Shown: positions 49,001 through 58,600 of the stretch, in pieces
Layout: each line of letters starts with the position of its first letter
How positions within the stretch are numbered: the stretch's first letter is position 1
Source of the DNA: Patiria pectinifera
Taxonomy: Eukaryota; Echinodermata; Asteroidea; Valvatida; Asterinidae
Direction of reading: 5' to 3'
DNA length: 64,000 bases
NCBI GenBank assembly: GCA_029964075.1
Contig: CM057147.1
Span: 17,071,513 to 17,135,512 of the forward strand
Made by a program: the position numbers and the translations under genes
The notes under the pieces: model-generated
Told to the model about the DNA's origin: nothing
Database searches by the model: none
The model's input: only the letters and a program-made list of their open reading frames with translations

Positions 49001-51417
49001 ACCAGGGTTAACCAGAGTTAACCAGGGTTAACCAGAGTTAACCAGGGTTAACCAGAGTTAACCAGGGTTAACCAGAGTTAACCAGGGTTAACCAGAGTTA
49101 ACCAGGGTTTACCAGAGTTAACCAGGGTTAACCAGAGTTAACCAGGGTTAACCAGAGTTAACCAGGGTTAACCAGAGTTAACCAGGATGAACCAGAGTTA
49201 ACCATGATTAACCTGAGGTAACCAGGATTAACGTAAGTGAACCAGGGTTAAAAATCGCTATAATTTATACTGAAGGATACTCCTCTCCAGAGACTAGTGA
49301 GGAACGCAGAGATATCTTGTGGACTTGCTGAATGAACAAATAAATCAAGAACTCCAGGGTATCCACCGATGCCTGATTCTTGATAAATTCTATAAATGAA
49401 AAAAAAAGACAAAACTCACTTCATTAATACAAACTTGAATTTTGCATTCGCATACAAAAATTGCTTATATAAATATTCAATTTGTAATGAGGGTCAGAAG
49501 AAAATAACTTTGTACTTTGAATATTTGAAAAGGTAATTACCTTTTTCTTGAGGCGTTTTGCAACCTTGAAGCTTTTCAGCAAGCTTTAGTCTGGTCTCAG
49601 CGGGACACTCGCAAAGCAGGTCATAACCTTCAAAGAACCTAGAATTTGAAAATGGAAACAAAAGCTTGAAAAGAATCTTTGAATTTCACTTTTTTTATCT
49701 AAAGATCTCTTTCAAATGATGCGTAGCTCGAATAACATTCTCTGCTATGGTATGAAAGACCTATGCATGTCACATATACAAATGCAGCTAAGATTCGGCT
49801 TTATCTTTTGGGGAGCATGTACTATTCAACCCTAACTCCCTAGGCAGTTTTGTTAGGATGCAACCCAACTGCTACAGCTTCAATCTTGCAAAATCCTCCA
49901 TTGTTTTTTGAATGTGGTTCTTAGAGCATTGACCACAGCCTCAATCCTGCAAAATCCTCCAGCAATCACTGTCAATATGTTGAGGCTGAGCCAGTGACAT
50001 CCTAAAGCAGTGCAGAGGATTTCAAGTATAATCTAGGCCTAAATTTATGCACGGCTGAGCATAAACAACACAAGGTCCAGCCCAAGACCTTGACACAGTA
50101 CATCCTCCAAAATCAGCCACACTTTTTTGCCATAGCCTCAATCCTGCAAAATCCTCCATTTTGCAAAGAGGATTTTGGAGGATTTGGGAAGGTTAGGGTA
50201 AAGTTGCAGGGTACTACATATAAATGGGCATCTGTTTGTCATACATTTTAGTCAAGGATACTGCCAATATACTTAATGACTTGCAGGTAAAGGCAACACT
50301 TAAGTAAACAGATAGTAACTTACATCCATGCTAGGTCTTCACATATGTTGAGTTTATTCAATGCAATATGTTTCCATACGGGGTAGCTCAGATTGGGAAA
50401 TCCTGCCTTTCCTTTAGTCTTTGCATACACAGCTATCTTCCGTAAATACTGGAAAGAAAAAAAATAGATGTTAGCTTCACATTTAATTGATAAAGTCAGA
50501 TATGAATATATTTTTTTCCTGCCCTTCTCAGATCCTTCAAAACGCACCACGAGGCTTTGGCGGATTTTACAGGATACAGGAAGGTAGAGCCGAGTTGTCA
50601 ATTCTTTTTGCTAGATGCCCCCCCCCCCCTCCACGCTTAAAGGTAATGTACAACATTTGCAAACATCTACAAATAAAACTACCAAATTATTATGAGGCGC
50701 CTTACTTGACTGTAAGTGAATAATAGTCTCAAGCATCCTGTGAAATCATGGCACCTGGTGTGCTGTCATTTTAAAGGAAAGTGGAATTTTTGTATCAATT
50801 CTAACAATGGTCGGCTGACCATCGTTGGAAAAAACACTGAAGTTTATGAAATACTGCCCTCAATTCACGAAATTTTGTTAGTCCACATTTTGACTGCAAT
50901 TGGTTACACATCCTTGAATGGGTGCAAGCCAGCTAGTCTGATTCCCTGACCTGACAATTCCCCGACATTTATAAATTGCTCCGTTTCATCTGAAGTAGGG
51001 TCAGGGAACCAGAAAGCATTTCTTTCTTGGTTTTTCCAGCATCTACATGTATAAACACAAAACTTAAAACAGGTCAGTGTAAAAATATTTGCTATAAAAT
51101 ACTAACCCCCAAATCCGTCCATTTCTGAAATTTACAGCAAAAGTAAATGTTGTATGTTAACCACAAATGAGTCAATTGGTTCCTAAAGGAGGCTGTTTTG
51201 TGGAAGATTCAGTACATGTAAGGTTCCTAGCAAAAAATCTGGTTGGTTTAATTTGCCGAGCTGATATTTCAGCAAACATTACATATCACGTTGCTTAAAT
51301 GTATTTCATATTGAATCGCATACTTACATGGACGGAGAGTTTTGGATGTGGCGACACTTGGAGTGCACCGATGTGGAATGGATCAAACTTGAGCCACAGG
51401 CTGGCATTGACAGCCAT
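37032..51417 (-). CDS. TBCCD1: TBCC domain-containing protein 1
   Basis: Seventeen coding exons, all GT-AG and in phase, encode 548 aa (human 557): 51417-51328, 50448-50324, 49638-49541, 49389-49281, 48788-48728, 47973-47898, 46374-46293, 45793-45727, 44572-44452, 43624-43561, 43405-43357, 41215-41136, 40229-40107, 39235-39060, 38733-38636, 37822-37673 and 37109-37032 (TAA). The human protein is centrosomal and needed for centrosome and Golgi positioning. Matches run end to end: LWLKFDPFHIGALQV, YLRKIAVY, LEFFLIYLFIQQVHKISLRS-like, FESWIRTSLVANPYGIAAC, QICKQTLAK, KVHRCHHAFIYLLSPLK, LTPTRPLLLGGN, PYHTHYP, FVIPFEMQGETT, EIPGGLP, ELDSLVPAA. The cofactor C-like beta domain spans about residues 305-440 (exons 12-14). 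Exon 4 uses the donor at 49280, since only that one preserves the GEEWP junction. The introns hold many MITEs, SINEs and tandem repeats. Nothing suggests damage. Confidence 0.97.
37880..38355. mobile_element. Double-hairpin MITE family, copy B
   Basis: Opposite orientation to copy A. Shares ATGTACAACATTTGCAAAC, GTGAAATCATGGCACCTGG, GTCTGGTTCCCTGAC and the end near AAATTACAGCAAAAGC. The first palindrome is decayed. In the TBCCD1 intron between coding exons 15 and 16. Confidence 0.7.
38945..39040. mobile_element. Single-arm fragment of the 17515 palindromic MITE
   Basis: AGAGGTTGTGGAATGCTC, ACATTTCCGTCAT and GTGTGATGAAATAAAAACG match one arm of 17515-17989. It stops about 20 bp from the donor side of TBCCD1 coding exon 14. 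Confidence 0.75.
40375..40450. repeat. 76-bp hairpin
   Basis: CAAGTACATTTAAAACC and TAGGGGCC are mirrored by GGCCCCTA and GGTTTTAAACGTACTTG, with a loop of about 20 bases. In the TBCCD1 intron between coding exons 12 and 13. Confidence 0.6.
41242..42593. mobile_element. 1.35-kb TIR element (TTAA target)
   Basis: The ends TCAGTCCTTCATTT and AATGAAGGACTGG are inverted copies with TTAA outside each. Subterminal GGAGAGC and GAGCGC palindromic repeats follow (for example 41270-41328 and 42505-42575). No transposase. Its left end sits only 26 bp upstream of TBCCD1 coding exon 12. Confidence 0.7.
42847..43304. mobile_element. hAT-like element, CxGGGTTCCCAC ends
   Basis: CCGGGTTCCCAC at the left is mirrored by GTGGGAACCCTG at the right, with CCATGA repeats inside (CCATGACATTTC, TTTTTCCATGACTTTTG, GATTTCCCCATGG). 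The flanks GCCATTTA and CATTTATG are only an imperfect duplication. In the TBCCD1 intron between coding exons 11 and 12. Confidence 0.55.
43689..43892. repeat. Perfect tandem repeat, 34 bp x 6
   Basis: Six identical units beginning GGTTCATTTCTGATATATCG and ending TGCAGTCTACTATT, 204 bp in all. They start 65 bp upstream of TBCCD1 coding exon 10 (in gene orientation). Confidence 0.95.
43899..44240. repeat. CCCTAACC-ended repeat
   Basis: Starts TTAACCCTAACCACCCC and ends GGGAGTTAGGGC in inverted sense. The interior is related to 31410-31560 (CATCCAAATCCATCC, GGTGGATTTTGG, TTGATGGAGTATGAC). Confidence 0.5.
44735..45520 (-). mobile_element. Four-copy tandem SINE array
   Basis: Four units begin near 44757, 44971, 45196 and 45367, each carrying GGGATRCYAGTCCATCGCAG, TGGGTGGAGAGAGGCAAGTG and ATGACCAGCAGCTGGATTC. 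Read on the minus strand they have a tRNA-like head (GGCCTAATGGTTAGGG, B box GTTTGAATCC). The second and third units keep their heads; the third and fourth are partly fused. In the TBCCD1 intron between coding exons 8 and 9. Confidence 0.8.
45865..46075. repeat. Dispersed repeat, relative of 33130-33445
   Basis: The uninterrupted copy of the repeat seen in PITP intron 1; shares GCAGTGTGCAAA, TTGCTC(G/A)AAATTTCTTC and CGATGTGC segments. Confidence 0.6.
46415..47155. mobile_element. Double-hairpin MITE family, copy C (interrupted)
   Basis: Same order as copy B: GTACAACATTT..., GTGAAATCATGGCAC, GTGGAATTTTTGTATCAA, CTAGTCTGGTTCCCTGAC, GGGAACCAGAC. A 240-bp element interrupts it after ATCATGGCAC. 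In the TBCCD1 intron between coding exons 6 and 7. Confidence 0.7.
46531..46773. mobile_element. Nested MITE, GGGCCCAATTTCA ends
   Basis: A palindromic element of about 240 bp. AGGGCCCAATTTCACGGCGC and GCTAAGCACAAAAATTTGC at the left are mirrored at the right, and CAAAACTCCACG pairs with its inverse near the centre. Comparison with copies B and D shows the host sequence it split. Confidence 0.8.
47700..47855. mobile_element. 156-bp hairpin MITE
   Basis: CAAAAAGTTAGAGAAGCC and TGATATATTT at the left are mirrored at 47828-47855; the inner arms pair around TCTTTAGCAAAGAC. About 45 bp from TBCCD1 coding exon 6. Confidence 0.7.
48010..48530 (+). mobile_element. LINE 3' end fragment
   Basis: An open frame at 48028-48336 reads RPRDRPWKTWHETLAEDL and RNRTVWNRAM, the C-terminal tail typical of non-LTR reverse transcriptases of many invertebrate LINEs. 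A short 3' UTR and a GATGAATGATGATGA tail follow near 48495. Only the 3' end is present (5' truncated). Antisense in the TBCCD1 intron between coding exons 5 and 6. Confidence 0.75.
48905..49250. repeat. 10-bp minisatellite in TBCCD1 intron 4
   Basis: About 34 units of AACCAGRGTT, alternating GGG and GAG, so a 20-bp higher-order period is visible. The repeated GTTAAC is palindromic. The edges are diverged (CCAGGTTTAACCGAG; CCTGAGGTAACC). It ends about 30 bp from TBCCD1 coding exon 4. Confidence 0.93.
49823..50205. repeat. CCCTAACT-ended repeat
   Basis: Starts AACCCTAACTCCCTAGG and ends GGTTAGGG in inverted sense; the inner words CAATCCTGCAAAATCCTCCA recur three times. Between TBCCD1 coding exons 2 and 3. 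Confidence 0.5.
50639..51150. mobile_element. Double-hairpin MITE family, copy D
   Basis: Starts AAAGGTAATGTACAACATTT, keeps the central palindrome (CAATGGTCGGCTGACCATCG, 50803-50825) and GCTAGTCTGATTCCCTGAC, and ends near CAGCAAAAGTAAATGTTG. In TBCCD1 intron 1. Confidence 0.75.
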
Positions 51418-51946
51418 CCTGGTTCTAATGAGTTGCTACTTTGTGCAGAATGATCAGCTGGAAATTTTTTTAAAGAAAACTTTGCTATGAAACACAGCCT
51501 CACAGATCACGTGTAAGGGTATGCATTAATTAAAGAGACCACATTTTATAGGAGTAAAAGGACGCCAGAGGAACACTTCTTTGACAACTGATGGAAAAAG
51601 TCAGTAGTATAATATTTGATAGTTATGTACACTGTGATTAATTATAGAAATGTGAGATTATAGAAGTGTGAAATTAAATGACAACATTTAGGTATAAGGT
51701 TTAGCAGAAACTTATACATAAAAGTAAATATACACATAGACTCTGGCGATCGTGTAGTGTAGGGCCCCTGTTTTGTTTCGATCAAATAAGAATCAAGTCC
51801 AAGAACTTTTTTTATTTCAATGAAAAAAATGACACTGTCAGCCTAAAGCAGACTTCTCTCAATGTTTTGACACCTTTTTGGTAATTTTTGAACAGTTTTT
51901 TAGGGTAGAAATTACAATTTTTCCTATGTGGTTTACTGTCCGGTTG

Positions 51947-53372
51947 TAGCCCCACTAGTGTGGCTGTCGAGCGCAAAGTGAGTCCCCCGCGCAAGTTTAA
52001 ACTTGCGCGCGCAAGTTTAAACCTGCGCGCACGCAAGTTTAAACTTGCGCGCGTATTCACTTCCTTGCTACAAATTGCGCACGCAAGTTTAAACTTGCGC
52101 ACTGCATAGATTTTCCCGGCCACGCATACAGAGCCGCTAAACTATTTTGCCCCTGGGTATACTCATGCAGATATGTAACATTATTTTTACAGCAGATTTT
52201 TTCTCCGATTTAATAGCATCACTGAGTTTCGGGAGACAATGCCTTAAATGCCTTTTTTTAAACATTTGATTAAATTTAGCTGGAGTTACCCAGCCCTGAG
52301 TTTTATCATTGGGTTGTCTATAAGGACAGACAACCCAATGATAAAACTCAGGGCTGGGTAACTCCAGCTAGATTAAATTCATTAATTAAATCATTTGCAA
52401 ATTTATTTACTTTTTAAAATAATTACCATTTTATATGCATAGCGTTTTTAAGTTATAAACATTTTTTAATATGAATTATTGAGCCTGCAATAAAAAATAT
52501 TTGTTAGTAATACATTAAATTAATTAATTAAATTAGTAATGCATTCATTAATTTTTTTCAAATTATGTATTTTTGAAGTGTACACAGCGCTCGAAATGTT
52601 ATGCAAGTATTTCTAAAAACAATATGAATTATTGTACCGTACAATTTATTAATTGTTAAATTAACTAGTATTTTTTTAAGAGTAAGTACTTTTTTAATTG
52701 TAGAATACATAAGCATTTTAAAAATAATGTAAATGATTAGTTTAATGTCAAAACTTTATTGAAGGGATCATGATCATTCTTTTTACGTTAACAGCGGGTT
52801 ACACCTAGGAAATTATGATTTATTTACATTCAAGAATATAAATAAAATATTATGCTAATTAGGTTTACAAAGCAAAAAACTTGAAGCTGGTCTCCATTTT
52901 TGAACAACTTCAGTACACTTTCCAAGCAATCGCCGCTAGTGTGCTGAAGTTGATTGCTTGCCTGGTCCCCTCCCTGGCCCCGCCCCCACGTACCCTTAAA
53001 CAACTTCTCTGATAAGTACTGCTAAATCTCAATGTTTCTTTTCATTGATGCTAATTGAATTCCCCTTTTTATTTATTTCTTTATTCATTCATTTATTCCA
53101 TTATTTCTCCATGTACTCGTGTTTTGAAAAACAAAAATCTTCATCAATGAAAATCCCGCCCGCAAAAGAAGGTTGCGATCGCCTTTGCGCAAGTTTAAAC
53201 TTGCGCACGCAAATTAAAATGGCGCGGTGTAATTTGCGTGCTTCAGGAGTCCCTTGCGCAAGTTTAAACTTGCGCGCGCAAGTTTAAACTTGCGTGGGGG
53301 ACTCAAATTGCGCTCGACATGGCCGCGGTATGCTGTGCTGAACAGCATACCGTGGTCACACTAGTGGGGCTA
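51947..53372. mobile_element. Mutator-like non-autonomous element
   Basis: The termini TAGCCCCACTAGTGTG and CACACTAGTGGGGCTA are exact inverted copies, flanked by a perfect 9-bp duplication, GTCCGGTTG (51938-51946 and 53373-53381). A 9-bp duplication points to the MULE/Mutator group. Both subterminal regions hold copies of the 20-bp palindrome GCGCAAGTTTAAACTTGCGC (about four left, three right). The AT-rich core (52400-52900) has no transposase. A hairpin element is nested at 52277-52370. Between TBCCD1 and GOLGA3. Confidence 0.85.
52277..52370. mobile_element. 94-bp perfect hairpin with 9-bp duplication
   Basis: Two exact 43-base arms (TAGCTGGAGTTACCCAGC... and its inverse) enclose an 8-base loop, ATAAGGAC. 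The 9-bp direct repeat GATTAAATT flanks it at 52268-52276 and 52371-52379. Inserted inside the Mutator-like element; its ends also start TAG. Confidence 0.9.
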
Positions 53373-53381
53373 GTCCGGTTG

Positions 53382-54910
53382 GTGCCGTGCAGCACAACTT
53401 GTGTGCTCACGGTACACAAAGTACATCGCGGTGATCGCCATCTAGTATTTTCCGAAAGATTCCCATACATGAAGAGCGTATCTGGCCATCACTTGTAACC
53501 CTGTGCACAAACTGCATGGGACTGGTCTGAAAATGTTTAAGTGTTTTTTCAGTAAAAATTCAAAATCTGTCGCTGCTAATTTTGACTTTTTAGGACATAC
53601 ATGTATTATCACTTTCTGATGCCTGGTCATGTAAGGGATAAATTACTGATGGCCAGATATGGGAATCTTTTCTTATTTTCAAGTAGGCTTACTGTTAGTG
53701 TAGGCCTAGCTAGGCTAATTATGTTTCGTCGTTGTGACTCAATGTCATCGTCATTTTTACCCCCGAATTTCCCTCAAAATTTAATTTTCAAACCCTACCC
53801 TTTATCCATGACATACTTATATGTTCTTAAATGTCGCCAACTAGTTTGGTTGGTCAAATAATTTAAAAGTGGATTTTGTTGCCTGATGGGAAACGGTCCC
53901 TACACTACAAGATCGCCTAGACCATTAAACAACGTTGTGTCCGAAAACTGGGCACGATCATTTACTTCTTTATTTCAAATTTAATTAGTCTTCAGGCCCT
54001 TTTGAGGTATTATAATTTATTCTGCATATTAACATCAGTTTCCGGTGCGTGTTTGTGAGTCTTGTACCTACGTTATAAATACATTCTATGAGGAAAATGC
54101 GATCTTACAACTTCTTTGAGCTCAAAAAAATTCTCTCACAAGGCCGCTGCCATCTTGAATCTCAACTCACGCGCGATGCGATACTTCAAGCTAGAGGTCA
54201 CAAACGTTCCCAGTGCATTTTGCCGCGCACCGCTTGGGTAGGTTGCGAGTCTCCAACGAGGTTAATTGAATGCGTGGAACTTTTTCGTATTCTCGTGATT
54301 TACGAGATTCGGTTTAGTGCTTCATGTGGGCGATTGGTGATTTCCTTTTGGCAGACTTGCCTACATTTTTATCAGCGTGGTTGATTAGATTGTGAAGTAT
54401 CGAGCAGAGTAATGTGATATCAGGGTATGATGTGTTACGTTCGTGCGTTTGATTAAGAGTACAGTAGATCACTGTTTAAATTTAAGTTAATTTTTCATCA
54501 AAAGGCAGCGGCCAGCGCGACCTTACGCGACACCCGCGCCGCCGGCGCGGTAAGCTGTGCATGTTGTGTGGGCGTAGCCCCATAAATGTGGCTCAAATTC
54601 TGAACACGCAATGCGTATGGAAAAAATGTGTGACTGGTTCACGGCTATGTACAAAAATGTAAATTGTAATGTGCCTATCAAAGCCCCCCCCCCCACCAAA
54701 TCCATGACCATGTATGCGTACGAGTTGGCTTGCGTGTGATTTTGCTTGCTACTACTTAGTTGATTCCGATGTCCGAGTTGGCTTGCATACAAGTTGACCT
54801 GTTTCGCCTCACACCAGTGATAGCAAGTACAAGGAAAATATTTTTTAAGGAAATTGAAATTGGGACTTTTTCCCCCGTCAATTAAAGAGAAGATAGTTTA
54901 GTTACATGAA
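53382..54910. promoter_or_regulatory. Probable GOLGA3 upstream region
   Basis: Intergenic DNA between the divergent TBCCD1 and GOLGA3 genes. CpG-rich patches at about 54160-54250 and 54505-54560 (CGCGCCGCCGGCGCGG) and a YY1-like GCCATCTTG at about 54150 are the best promoter hints. GOLGA3 needs at least one upstream non-coding exon, because its first coding exon begins at an acceptor-like CACAG at about 55598. The exact start site cannot be read. Confidence 0.35.
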
Positions 54911-55310
54911 CAGTGGAACGCCGCTATACCGAACACCGCTATACTGAATGTCATTCTTGGCTCCTGGTTTTAATGTCTAACCGTACCAAACATTGTTGTT
55001 GAAAAAGTCAACAGATTAGCAAAAAAATCTCCCGGTTGTACTAAACGCTGTTTGAGCCAATTTTAATTCCCAAAGTTCAAATGACCCGGCATACATGTAG
55101 TTACATTGGTTTGAATGTTGAAGAATGATACATGTAGATGCCTATTTTTTTCCCAAGGAATAGAAGGGGAAACCACATTGGCTGTGGGATGTGAGAAATG
55201 CCAGTTCACTTTTGGTCAAAAGAAGGTACTGGCGGTTCAAAATCGCTACCGAACAATCATTGTAATGAACACTTTCTGTGGATCCCGCGATGATCGTTAT
55301 AGCGGCGTTC
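54911..55310. mobile_element. pogo/Tigger-like MITE remnant
   Basis: Starts CAGTGGAACGCCGCTATACC, the pogo/Tigger-style terminus, with a second GAACACCGCTATAC just inside. The right side has CGTTATAGCGGCGTTCCA but lacks the final CTG and TA. Inner words (CGGTTGTACTAAAC, CGCTACCGAACAATC) pair loosely. Confidence 0.65.
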
Positions 55311-55638
55311 CAAATAAATGTCAGAAATTTGTTCTGAAATAATAGAATTAAAAGGACAAATTCACAGTCAGCACATTTTGTTGATCACATTTTGTTTTCA
55401 TTAATTGCTTTGGCTATTTTGTCAACATTCTCGTTATGCTTGCCTCCTAGATTAGTATAAATTGTCTCACCACGTCAGAACATTTCCAAGATAGAATAGC
55501 ATCTTCACTCAAGAAAAGTTTTAAACTTGTGCGTTTGTAAGTTGTACTGCTGGATTACTGCTCACAAAACTATTTTCTTGTTTCTCCTGACCACAGTGGG
55601 CTGGCGTACAGAATCTCAGCCGAGCATGTGTCATTTCG

Positions 55639-58600
55639 ATGGATGAGTCCGACTCATCCAGTCTGAGAGAAGCAATCCAGTGGAGGGGACAACGGAGGGA
55701 GAATCCAAGCGGATCCTTTGATGTCCTGGTGGCCTACGACTCGGACATACAGCTGCCGGAGTCGCTGAGCGACCGGACCAACAGGAGCGAGGAGACGTTG
55801 AGAGAGCTTGCTGGACTGTCTGAAATCAGTTTGCCTGCAGATAGCTCAAGACAGGATTACCAAGAGGTATCCGTCGTAGAGAGTGGCGAAGTTAGTAACA
55901 TTCGGGAAGTGCCTGTGAGAGACGTTGACAGTGATATCGGCGTCGGGGGAAACGCTCCCCTGAGTAGAGTACAAGTTCCTCTTGAAACTCAGCACCAGTT
56001 TGATCTGTTCTCATCAGCTTCTGTTCCATCGTCGCCTGATACGCTGACTTCCCCTGTGCGACCTACGGCTCCACTGCGCCTGAACTCGTCCGACCCTCTC
56101 GTCCAGGGGGACAGAAACTCGGCCCGGTATCTGCGGATACTCGTGCCCCAGCAGGACACTGGTTCCCAAGCGCTCTTTTCCTCAGATTTTGATCACACCA
56201 ACCCCGTCTACAGCCGGAACACATCCCACAACTTTAGCGAGGGTGAATATTTTGATAGTCTGCCCAGCACCGCCGAGAACCTACTCCTGGAAAGCCCCTC
56301 GGATTCCCCGGCCCACTTCAGCCAACTCCGCCTGACCCTAAACAGTGTCGAATCGGACGGAGAGACCTTCCTCTCCCTGGATGACAGCACCAGTGAGCCA
56401 CAGCCACAGCCTGGCCTGAACAGCGGCTTGCACGTGCACAAACCCCCATCCAGACAGCACAGCCGTCAGCCAAAAGTCCCCAATTGGCAGAGCAAAGCAC
56501 CCGAGAAGACACAACATTTGGAAAGCGGTTTAGAGAAGGAACTGCGAAGATTGGTGGTGGAGATCTACTCTGAGAAGGCCACAGAGTTTGTTCCTATCGC
56601 TGGGTTGCTGTCAGGCAGCCGCCCTTCAAAAAGTAGCACAAGCCAAGGTAAAACAGACGGCCAGTGTACAATTTTAGAGTGGTGTTCCAAAGTGGCATCA
56701 TGCCAGAATGTATTTAGGAGCAACTCAAGTTGACCCGATAACAATTTATTTTGCGAACGTAATGGACTTACTCTCAATTGACAGGACTTTGGAGTCAAAT
56801 GACTGCAAAAGCCAGTCTGTCAGATGATGTCACTGAGGACTAATTGTTTCAAACATTGAACTTCATTCTAATATTTGAAATAATTGAGCCTGACTCCTGA
56901 ATGCTAGGCAAAAACAGGTGTTGTTTTGACTTTTGACGAGTAAACCTGAAATGTGGCACGATGGATATAGATAAGGTGTGCATTTACGAATTATACGGGA
57001 ACTATGTACTCGATTGTAAACTGCAACTTTCTTGAGCGTCCTAAACGTGAAATATGTCTTATGTTTTGTGTTCCATGTAGCCTGGTTTACATTTTTAAAT
57101 TCCCCTCAAATGACATTAAAAACCTTTCTTTTACATTTTATGAGAAATTACAAAGTAATTTGTAAAGTTGGTTACGGGTACCTGATTCCGTAATCTGGAA
57201 CCGGTTTCCGACATTAGCGGTCAGGTACTCATGATACATGGTAGCCAAATTGGCCAATCAACAGCTTAGTTCACCTTTCTGATCAAAATGACGTCACAAT
57301 TTCTAAAGATGACTCCGATTGGTTGGTGCGTGGGTCACATACAATTCGCATGCAAGGATAAATCAGACATTCGTTGTGTGGCCGGCCCTGCACACATGAA
57401 TGTCTGATAGTCAGACTACAGGCTCTCTTGCGCAGGCTCCAAAGTGCCATCAAGAAGTTCATACATTGATCATATTAACCCTAACCCTCCATGGTAGTTT
57501 GGCTAGAAACCCTGCCAAACGCAGCAACATGCAAGTTGCAACACTTGTCTAAGTGACAAGCTTGCCCAGTGCAACGAGATCTATCAGGCAAAAAGTCTCA
57601 AGGCCAAACTGCCTCAGAGTCTGGCCACCGAATACAGCAGGATACAACTGTGGCATTGTTCAATGGGACTAGTAGCTCTCATTGTCTCAGAAGCGGCGTT
57701 AAGGCACTGGTGTTGGCAGCTACCAGTAAATGCATCAAAGTATACCAGACTTTTTCACCTGATGCACTGTGTTGCGTCTGGCAGGGCTAGGTTTTAAACA
57801 CCAAATACTTGTACACGTATACCTATTTCCCGTATCAATTGCTTTCTTTTCCCACATGAATAAACCCACATTTCAATTCTTCTCTATTAGATAAGCCATC
57901 TGACACCATGGGAGACAGTCACCCTACTTTCGTTCACTACCAAGATGGAGTGCCACCATTAGAGGCCATGGTTTCTGGAATACCAGCCGATATTCCTCAT
58001 ATGGAAATGGAGGATGATATAAATGGTACGTACATGTACACATGAAAACCTTGTTTAGAATTTTTGCTGCCAAATTTAGAATTTTTGCTGCCATGGAGTT
58101 GTAGATGACCCGAAGACAGCATTGCTGTAACGTGACTTGTCAGATCAAATTATATTTATAGATGCGACACTAATGCGAGACGTGTAGTTCTAGAACCACC
58201 TTGTTTATTGTACATTTAGTTTTGCGAATATTTCAATTTGCAGAAAGTGCCGGTAAGTCAGTTGTTTCTGGAGGTGAGCATCAGCAGCCAAGTGGAGTCA
58301 CGTTGACCTCCTTGTCCAGTCTCTCATCCACGGCCGATGCCTTGGCCTTACAACGCTCTGTTATTGGTAAATGGCCACGTTTTATAAAATCAGCTCTGTT
58401 CATGTTCATGAGGAGGAGAAGCCCTGTGGTTTGTTGTTTTTGAGTCAATATTATTACAAGATCTGGTAATTTGTGCATGGGTCAGCATGAAATTACAGCA
58501 AGCTGATTTTGAGGTCCTTTTAAAATCTTGCAAAAATACACATTGTAAACAGTCCTTTATTATTATTATCATTATTAGTCTATCATTATTATCATTATTC

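Noticed and set aside
43689-49250. CRISPR-like arrays
   Set aside because: Units are directly abutting tandem repeats without spacers, in introns of a eukaryotic gene.
54088-54384. 98-residue gene upstream of GOLGA3
   Set aside because: No family resemblance; CpG-rich promoter-like sequence explains a long open frame.
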